A stretch of DNA of 9,603 bases, from NCBI GenBank assembly GCA_002309585.1, contig DBXN01000160.1, positions 938 to 10,540 on the forward strand. Direction: 5' to 3'. The stretch is from Verrucomicrobia bacterium UBA1211 (GTDB lineage Bacteria > Verrucomicrobiota > Kiritimatiellia > RFP12 > UBA1067). A model generated the notes under the pieces. That model saw nothing but the letters and a program-made list of their open reading frames with translations. It ran no database searches and was not told the DNA's origin. A program made the position numbers and the translations under genes. Below are positions 1 through 6,500 of this stretch, piece by piece; position 1 is the first letter of the stretch; each line of letters begins with the position of its first letter.

Positions 1-880
1 AACGGGTGACCGTCCCCTCCCGGACCGGTTTGCCGTCCACAAAGACCCGGTAACGCGAAGGCATCTCCTTCTCGACGGCGGGCATGGGTGCCTCGAAGAG
101 ATACGAACCCGATTCGACAGTTTGCGTCAGGACGGCCTGGCCGTCCACCTCGACGCGCAAAACCGGCGACCCCGTAAGATGCTCCACCCCCACCAACAGC
201 GGCTGGGTTTGCGTACCGGGAATCAGGTAATCCCCGGCCCGGACACTCCGCACATACGCGCCGGAATGGGCCAGGTTCAGCTTCGCGCCATCCGGACCCT
301 CCAGCCGGAGATCATCGAAAATCGCCCAGCTGCCCTCCAGCGAGGTGATCGACACCTCGTTCGCGCCGGGACGGATCTCGTCCGGCGCGAGATCGATCCG
401 GACGGTATGGGGAACCGCCTTGGAGAAATCGCCCTGCTTGATCGACGCATCCCCGCCGCCCTTGGGCAGCAGAACCTTCCGCGCCCGGCCGTTCACCGAA
501 ATCTTCACCAGTGGCGGATTCAAACGGTGGGCATCGGCGAAGTCCACGACCAGCGTCCATCCGCCCGGACCGCCCGCGGACGCCACATCGAAGAGGATAT
601 TCACCCATTGGGTACGGCGGCCCGCCCCGCCGCTGGAACCCGCCCAGGCGTCATTTGCGCCCGGCAGGACATACGGGAGATCCTTTTTCGGATCTGACCG
701 TCCCACGAGGAAAAACCGGTCCTCCCAGCCGAAATCCTTTTCCAAAAAATCCGCGAACCCCTTCGGAGCAAGGGCGAACTCGTTTCCGTTTCCGTCCTTC
801 GTCCCGATCTGCCACAGCGTCTGCGTTGCCGAAACATGCAGCGCCGCCAATGCCGCCGCCATCCACAAACCGTAATTCAT
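1..880 (-). CDS. Secreted protein with PL4-domain-III-like module, probable GH92 glycosidase (3' end cut by window edge)
   Basis: Starts at the ATG complementary to 878-880 and stays open to position 1, giving 293 residues; the C-terminal part lies outside the window. Residues 1-18 (MNYGLWMAAALAALHVSA) look like a signal peptide, with likely cleavage after VSA. Residues 23-293 align without gaps to residues 530-800 of the 1549-residue protein at 3597-8246, with 204 of 271 identical by hand count. Residues about 23-195 contain the pattern of polysaccharide lyase family 4 domain III (a beta-sandwich binding domain): IGTKDG, GWEDRFFLVG, an internal V-NG strand, a G-NEV segment and a closing FDDLRLEGP. 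Residues about 196-293 resemble an Ig-like linker that precedes GH92 in the paralogue. The start follows a good ribosome binding site (GAGGGG, 8 nt spacing), 15 nt after the upstream stop and in the same frame. That a GH92 domain follows beyond the edge is inferred from the paralogue; the module itself is seen. Confidence 0.85.
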   Translation of the reverse strand, partial: MNYGLWMAAALAALHVSATQTLWQIGTKDGNGNEFALAPKGFADFLEKDFGWEDRFFLVGRSDPKKDLPYVLPGANDAWAGSSGGAGRRTQWVNILFDVASAGGPGGWTLVVDFADAHRLNPPLVKISVNGRARKVLLPKGGGDASIKQGDFSKAVPHTVRIDLAPDEIRPGANEVSITSLEGSWAIFDDLRLEGPDGAKLNLAHSGAYVRSVRAGDYLIPGTQTQPLLVGVEHLTGSPVLRVEVDGQAVLTQTVESGSYLFEAPMPAVEKEMPSRYRVFVDGKPVREGTVTR

Positions 881-895
881 AATCCTATCCCCTCG
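881..895 (-). promoter_or_regulatory. Ribosome binding site in the in-frame gap between the two genes
   Basis: Reading the minus strand, the gap after the TAA at 896-898 is CGAGGGGATAGGATT followed by ATG. GAGGGG sits 8 nt before the ATG, which is a normal Shine-Dalgarno spacing. It fixes the start at 880 and suggests translational coupling with the upstream gene. The gap is exactly five codons, so both reading frames are the same. Confidence 0.7.
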
Positions 896-3190
896 TTACT
901 GAATCATCATCAGGGTGCCGGGTACCGGCTCGAAGATCGCCGTCAGTTCCGTGTGTCCGCCGACCTCAATGACGAGGTCCCTCTCGCTACCGCCGATGAT
1001 CGCATCGGTCCGACCCTCCCACCTCACAAGCCGGGTGTATTTGTCATCCGGGAGTGCCGTCAGGGTGATCAGCTTATCCGCATTGGCGTATGTGGTGAGG
1101 GATGAAACGGCTTCGCCGTCACCCAGTTTGACCTTCCCCTTCCCGCTCGCCGTCACCCGGACATTATAACCGAACAGCCGGATCTCGGCCGCCTGAGGTC
1201 CCCATGCGGGCGCGGTGGGATCGGGGTTGTAGATGAACATATAACGATAGGGTTTGGACGAAAGCGCGTCGAGCGTGTTCCATTGCCCCATACCGGTGGG
1301 CTTGGCCGCCGGGGTGATGATATCGAAGTTGTGGAACCAATCCGGATCGTTGGAGCCGCAGATGACCGCTCCCGTGATCCGCGTGAAACCCTCATTTCCG
1401 TCCACACGCCCAAGAATCTGCGCGAAGGAGAGGATACAGGCGCCGTTCTCGCCGAAATCCACCCCGTAGCCGGTCTGGGTACCGTCCGTCAGTTCCGCGT
1501 CAAAAGCAAGATTGACAAAGGAATTGTAATTGCCGTCAAACGCGCAGGCCGGGACATTGGCTTTGTAAGGAAAACCGTTGGTGATGATGGACACGCCATA
1601 CGCAAGGATAGTCTGGTCGGACGGGTTGCGCTCCAGTTGTCCCACCTCTTTCCGCTCCGCCTTCGTGAAGACAGCCCTCAGTTCACCGGCACTCCCGATC
1701 AGAATGGATGCGTCCACACTGGAGCCGCCGACAATGGTGGCGATCCTTCCCTCCCACCTCAGGAACGAATACCCCTCGTCCGGAATGGCCGTCACGGCAA
1801 CCGGGTCAGCGCGGCATCCATACGAGGTGATATACGACGCGGCGGCATCATCCCCCCATTTCACGCTGCCGCCAATACCCGCCGACACGAAAACGTTGTA
1901 ACCGAAGAACTTGATCTCGGACGTTTCGGGGCCATACGTGACCGCCGTCGGATCGGGATTGTAGATGAAGAGATAACGGTAGGGCTTGGACGATGTTGAG
2001 TTGAGCGTACTCCACTGATGGGGCCCCGTGTGGGTGGTCGGCGATGTGATCTCATCGAAATCGGAGAACCAGTCGGGGCTGTTGGAACCGCAAATGACCG
2101 CGCCTTTCGCCCGTTCCCAACAGGTGCCGTGATTGCGGGAAAGGACATGCGCCGCCGTTATAATGCAGGAGCCGTCCACACCGAGGTCGAGACCGTAGGC
2201 GGTCCGCGTTCCATCCTTCTTATCCGCATCATACGTCAGATTGACATAGTCGCCCTCATTGCCGTCAAATGCCCTGATCGGGGTGGAGTTGCCGGAATAG
2301 TTATATCCGCTCTGGATGGTGATAATACCGGGTGAAAGCGCCGCCTGATTGGCAGGATCACGTTCCAGCTGCCCGGGATCTTTCCGCGCCGGCGTGCTGA
2401 AGAGCGCCCGAAGCTCGCCGCGGGCACCCACCTGGATGGTCGCATCCGTGCACGATCCGTCAATGATCGCCTCCACCCGGCCGGCCCATTTCGCAAACAC
2501 ATACCCCTCCGCCGGGATGGCCGTCAAGGTGACGGGATCGGCCGAACTGGCATACGCGGTGACAGACTGCGTCGCCTCTCCGTCCCCCATCTTCAAACTG
2601 CCGCCCATACCTGCCGTCGCGACAACGTTGTAGCCGAAGAACTGGATCTCGGAGGACTCGGGCCCATACGTGACCGCCGTCGGATCGGGATTGTAGATGA
2701 AGAGGTAGCGGTAGGGCTTGGCCGAGGCCGAGACAACCTCGTTCCACTGCCCCGGTCCATCATGGGTTGTCGGCGGGGTGAGAATGTCGAAGTTATGGAA
2801 CCAATCCGGATCGTTGGAACCGCAGATGACCGCCCCTTTCGTCCGTTGCCAACAGGTACTGTGATTGCGCGAGAGAATCTTCGCGGAAGTCAACACACAG
2901 GCACCGTACTCGCCGAAATCGACACCGTAGGCGGTATTGGTCCCACTGTTGACGTTTCCATTCTCGGCGACCAAATCAACGAAACTGCCGCCATTGCCGT
3001 CGAAAGCCCGTATCGGGTCATAAACCTCAAACACATATCCGGATCGGATGATGGACACCCCGTTGAGAAGCGCGGCCTGATTGTCGGGATCACGCTCCAA
3101 CTGCCCGGTAACACCATCGCCCCGCGTGTTCATCACCAGCCCCATACCCATCAACACAACATTCAGAATCGCCACATTCATTTTTGTCAT
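896..3190 (-). CDS. Secreted non-catalytic protein of three discoidin-like/InlB-like tandem repeats
   Basis: 764 residues with no recognisable catalytic domain. Residues 1-22 form a signal-peptide-like segment (hydrophobic 5-20), though the cleavage site is poorly defined. Three tandem units of about 244 residues follow: 29-272, 273-516 and 517-755. Each has two parts. The first (about 160 residues) carries RAFDGN, YGVDFG, GAVICGSN-PDWF--FD, YRY-FIYNPDPTA and SEIQFFGYNV, which suits an F5/8 type C (discoidin-like) galactose-binding fold. The second (about 77 residues) carries G-GGS-K-GD, V-LTAIP-EGY-F--W-GR and LRA-F, the pattern of divergent InlB B-repeats. Units 1 and 2 share ILSRNH-TCW; unit 3 has LGRVDGNEGFTR and APAWGPQ instead. 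Units 2 and 3 match the two units of the GH92 protein upstream. A role in binding glycans or holding the partner enzyme at a surface is inferred. The start is supported by AAGGAG 8 nt upstream. The gene after it begins 15 nt past its stop. Confidence 0.9.
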   Translation of the reverse strand: MTKMNVAILNVVLMGMGLVMNTRGDGVTGQLERDPDNQAALLNGVSIIRSGYVFEVYDPIRAFDGNGGSFVDLVAENGNVNSGTNTAYGVDFGEYGACVLTSAKILSRNHSTCWQRTKGAVICGSNDPDWFHNFDILTPPTTHDGPGQWNEVVSASAKPYRYLFIYNPDPTAVTYGPESSEIQFFGYNVVATAGMGGSLKMGDGEATQSVTAYASSADPVTLTAIPAEGYVFAKWAGRVEAIIDGSCTDATIQVGARGELRALFSTPARKDPGQLERDPANQAALSPGIITIQSGYNYSGNSTPIRAFDGNEGDYVNLTYDADKKDGTRTAYGLDLGVDGSCIITAAHVLSRNHGTCWERAKGAVICGSNSPDWFSDFDEITSPTTHTGPHQWSTLNSTSSKPYRYLFIYNPDPTAVTYGPETSEIKFFGYNVFVSAGIGGSVKWGDDAAASYITSYGCRADPVAVTAIPDEGYSFLRWEGRIATIVGGSSVDASILIGSAGELRAVFTKAERKEVGQLERNPSDQTILAYGVSIITNGFPYKANVPACAFDGNYNSFVNLAFDAELTDGTQTGYGVDFGENGACILSFAQILGRVDGNEGFTRITGAVICGSNDPDWFHNFDIITPAAKPTGMGQWNTLDALSSKPYRYMFIYNPDPTAPAWGPQAAEIRLFGYNVRVTASGKGKVKLGDGEAVSSLTTYANADKLITLTALPDDKYTRLVRWEGRTDAIIGGSERDLVIEVGGHTELTAIFEPVPGTLMMIQ
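923..3106 (-). repeat. Three tandem 732-bp coding repeats (discoidin-like plus InlB-like units)
   Basis: Unit boundaries at the recurring GQLER motif are 3106-2375, 2374-1643 and 1642-923. The period is 244 codons for the first two units. The repeats are diverged in protein and DNA but easily aligned. Units 1 and 2 are one subtype (SRNH-TCW, VTYGPE-SEI-FFG) and unit 3 is another (GFTR, APAWGPQ-AEIRLFG). Confidence 0.88.
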
Positions 3191-3209
3191 AACCTAGACT
3201 CCTTAGGTT
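3191..3209 (-). promoter_or_regulatory. Strong ribosome binding site in the loop of a small inverted repeat
   Basis: On the minus strand AACCTA and TAGGTT flank AGGAGTC, immediately before the ATG at 3190. The Shine-Dalgarno AAGGAG (complement of 3199-3204) is 8 nt from the start and occupies the loop and one stem base of this 6-bp stem. It supports the chosen start. Whether the hairpin affects translation is unknown. Confidence 0.6.
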
Positions 3210-3246
3210 TTGTTATTTAACCCAGAGACTAACCCACGATGAAAAT

Positions 3247-3276
3247 AGTTTACCCGAATCCGGACACGGTAGGCAA
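3247..3276 (-). promoter_or_regulatory. Predicted promoter of the 764-residue gene
   Basis: On the minus strand TTGCCT (3276-3271) and TAAACT (3252-3247) are separated by 18 nt, each matching 4 of 6 consensus bases. The -35 hexamer overlaps the end of the downstream operator repeat, as is usual for AraC-family activators. The same arrangement with the same spacing occurs upstream of the GH92 gene at 8302-8331, which is the main support. Confidence 0.55.
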
Positions 3277-3309
3277 TTGCATTATCCGTGATTTCAATTG
3301 CATTATCCG
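3274..3309 (-). promoter_or_regulatory. Direct-repeat operator, probable AraC/XylR-type regulator site (copy 1)
   Basis: Two identical 15-bp repeats, CGGATAATGCAATTG on the minus strand, lie at 3295-3309 and 3274-3288. They are separated by 6 bp, giving a 21-bp period (two helical turns). This is the spacing of the AraC I1/I2 half-sites. The site sits in an 80-bp block (3233-3312) that matches 8288-8367 at 71 of 80 positions without gaps, whereas the sequence outside is unrelated. The regulator at 8409-9590 is the likely ligand; that link is inferred. Confidence 0.7.
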
Positions 3310-3312
3310 CAA

Positions 3313-3496
3313 CCGACCACGGCAAACAGGACACATCCAAAGCGCAGCGCAGTTTTCGGGCGCGGACATCTCGATCAAGGTTGGCATTAAAGCGGAATCA
3401 AACGCATCGTTCGGCAAGACCACCGTTGTCCGACCTCCTCCACGCCCTCTTCCCCGTTCCCTATAATCTTACCTATAACTTACCGTTCAGCCGCAA
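3313..3496. other. Intergenic stretch with no recognised gene
   Basis: This stretch separates the promoter block of the 764-residue gene from the 7-nt repeat tract. It has no counterpart next to the other promoter copy (8368-8408). I see no convincing terminator hairpin, tRNA or gene. A short minus-strand frame is open across 3313-3424 and through the operator, but it has no ribosome binding site or recognisable product. The string CTTCCCCGTTCCC at 3449-3461 recurs near 3543-3555. Confidence 0.4.
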
Positions 3497-3596
3497 GACT
3501 TCGGACTTCAGACATCAGACTTCCTCAACCCTCAACTGTCCCCTTCCCCGTTCCCCTCTATAACCTATTAACCCTTAACCTTTTAATCTTCTAACC
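3497..3596. repeat. Degenerate 7-nt tandem repeat tract
   Basis: Read on the plus strand from 3497, the sequence divides into heptamers that drift gradually: GACTTCG, GACTTCA, GACATCA, GACTTCC, TCAACCC, TCAACTG, then CCCC-rich units, then ATAACCT, ATTAACC, CTTAACC. The tract is pyrimidine-rich on this strand and ends at the GH92 stop codon (3597-3599). It therefore lies in the 3' untranslated region of the GH92 transcript, where it reads as purine-rich. No function is assigned. Confidence 0.6.
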
Positions 3597-6500
3597 TTAC
3601 CTGACGCCCCATTCACGATTCGGTTCCGGACCCATCCACAGCTCCAGCGTACCGCCCCTCAGAACCTCATTCGCATCCACAAGGAAGGTGTTCAGCGGCT
3701 CACCGTTAAGCTCGGCCCGCTGCACATATTTGTTCACGCGGGAGGCGCCATGCGCCCTGATCGTGAAGGCCGCGCCGCGCCCGAAACGATTGCCCAACTC
3801 AATCACCGCCTCCTCGTAGAGGGGACTGGCAATCTCATAAACCGGTTCCGCACGGCAGCCGCCGTCGGTCTGGAAGAGTCCCAGCGCCGCCATCACCAGC
3901 CATGCGCTCATCTGACCCTGGTCTTCGTCCCCGAGCCAGGCGTCGGCGTCGCCGTAACCGTAGTAGCGGTCAAGAATCGACCGCACCCACTTCTGCGACT
4001 CCCACGGCTCGCCCGCCCAGTTGAAGAGGAAGGCGAAATGCATCGACTGCTGGTTGCCCTGCACCACCGGATAGGCCGCGTAATGCTCACCGGGGGCATT
4101 GTAGCGAAGCGGGCAGCTCTGCTCGAACCCCCATTTCAGCCGCTCCAGAAACCGGTCACGCCCGATGTGATCCACAAGTGCCGGAACATCCTGCGGCACG
4201 AAATAGGTCAACTGCCAGCCGTTGCCCTCCGTGTAGCCGCTGCCACTGAAGGGATCGAACGACGCTTTCCACGCGCCCCCGGAATCGCGAAGCTGGCAAT
4301 ACCCGGTTTCGGGATTGACGGCATTCCGCCACCACCTGCCCCGGTCGTTGAAAACCGCATAGTCGTCCATTCTGCCGATGGCTAGGGCGAACTGCCCGAC
4401 CGTCCAGTCGTCATAACTGTACTCCATCGAATTGGAGAATGTCCCTTTGTCGCTCGGTACATAATGGTACGCCAGATACGGAACCAGATTGCGGTTTCCG
4501 GCATACCCGCGCCCGACCTTCTGCGCGGGCGTGGTCTGCATCTTCGTGAACGCCGCCATCAGCCGCTCGGACTCGCACGGCCGGATCCCCATCTGCCAGG
4601 CGCTCACCATCTGCGGGATCTCATGTTCGGCCACCATCACCGGCACATAACGCATCCCCGCAGGGCCCTTGCCCAGCCAGCCCCCGGCATCATAGAGCGC
4701 CATCTGCGACTTCACCCACCGGGCGCTCCACTCCGGCCCGATCAGGTTCCACACCTGGTTGAGATTCCAGAACGTGTTCCAAAAGGCGTCGCATCCCAAC
4801 GCGCGCGCGTCGGAATCGCCCAACTGACGGACCTGGTCAAGCGGATCGTTCCACCGCCCGTCCACATCGCTGAAGGTGTTGCGGCAGAAGGAGCGGTAGA
4901 GGTTCGTGTAGAAGCGCATCTTTTCGCGGCGGTCGCAGGTGGAGATGGCAACCCGCCCCAAAAGCCCGTTCCATGCGGTTTCATTGGCCGCGCGCACCCT
5001 TTCGAAATCCCAGCCGAACGGCTCCTCGACCTCGCGCCGGAGGTTGTTCGACGCGCCGTCCAGATCAACGAACGAGATGCCGGAACGCAGTTGCACCACG
5101 GTCTGGCCGGCGGCCTGGTCGAACTCGACATAACCGCCGAATGAAGAGGGTTGTTGCGCGGTCCGTCCGCTTCCGGTCCAGGTCACGCCCGACTCCCATC
5201 CGGCGAAAGCGGTAATGTCCCGGTCAAACTCCAACACGAAATAGACCGTATAGAACTGGTCGGCATCGCCGCTCCACACCCGAGGGGTCTCCTGTTTGGA
5301 AAAGCCCTCGATGCGACGCGGCCCGGTCTGGCGCATCTCACAGCCGACGATACTGTAGGTGTACTCGGTCGGGGTCAGCAGATCGATCATCACGCGTGGC
5401 GTCTGTCCGGCGGGATAGGTGTAGCGCTGAAATCCACAGCGGTCGGTAGCGGTAAGTTCCGCGTAGATGTCATAGTCGGTCAACCGCACCGCATAATAGC
5501 CGGCCTTGCAGATCTCCGAACGCTTGTCAATCGATGAACGGTAACCGTCCGCATGACCGGTCTGTTCGGAAGCGCCGCCCATCTTGATCTTGAGCGAACC
5601 CGTCACCGGCATCGTGCCCAGCCCCGCCATCGTCCATTCGTGGATGTGGCTGAAGGTGCCGACGCTCTCGATCACCGGATCGTATCCCCCCTGCCAAAGT
5701 CCTTTACCCGGCTCGCCCTCATTGTCGGGCGAAAGTTTCACCATGCTGAACGGCATCCAGGGCCCCGGCGCGAGCATCCAGCGCGAATGGGCCGTACCCA
5801 TGCGCGTGTTGACGTAACCCGCCACGCCCACATCCCGCTGCGGGGAACGGGTGACCGTCCCCTCCCGGACCAATCGCTCATCGACAAACACACGGTAACC
5901 CGACAGGGTCTCCTCCGCGACGGCGGGCATAGGCGCCTCGAAGAGATACGCGCCCGATTCAACCGTCTGTGTCAGGACGGCGTTACCGTCCACCTCGACG
6001 CGTACAACCGGCACCCCGGCGAGATGTTCCACCTCCACCAGCAACGGCTGGGTCTGCGTCCCGGGAATCAGATAATCCCCGGCCCGGACACGCCGAACAA
6101 ACGCATCGCCGTGATCGAGATTCACCCGCGCATCCACCGGACCCTCCAACCGTACCGAATCGAAGATCGCCCAACTTCCCTCGATGGATGTGATCATCAC
6201 CTCATTCGGTCCGACACGAACCTCATCCGGTGCGAGATCGATCCGGACCGTATAGGGAACCGCCTTTGAGAAATCGCCCTGTTTGATCGACGCGTCCCCG
6301 CCCCCTTTCGGCAGAAGGAATTTCCGCGCCTCGCCGTTCACCTCGACCTTGACCAAAGGCGGTGTGGTATGCTGCGCGTCGGCGAAATCAACAAACAGAG
6401 ACCACGGGCCCTTACCTCCCTTCGAAGCCAAATCGAAAAGAATATTCACCCGTTGGGTACGGCGGCCCGCCCCCTGGCTCGAACCCGCCCATGCGTCCGC

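Noticed and set aside
896..898. TAA as a sequencing error or pseudogene of a single fused protein
   Set aside because: The downstream frame has its own ribosome binding site at correct spacing and a clear signal peptide, which would be unlikely inside one intact chain. Raw reads would still settle it.
3274..3309. CRISPR-like short direct repeats
   Set aside because: Only two copies with a 6-bp spacer that is the same in both loci; position next to a promoter and 21-bp period fit an operator, not an array.
3340..3596. Rho-independent terminator after the GH92 gene
   Set aside because: No GC-rich inverted repeat followed by a T run was found on the minus strand.
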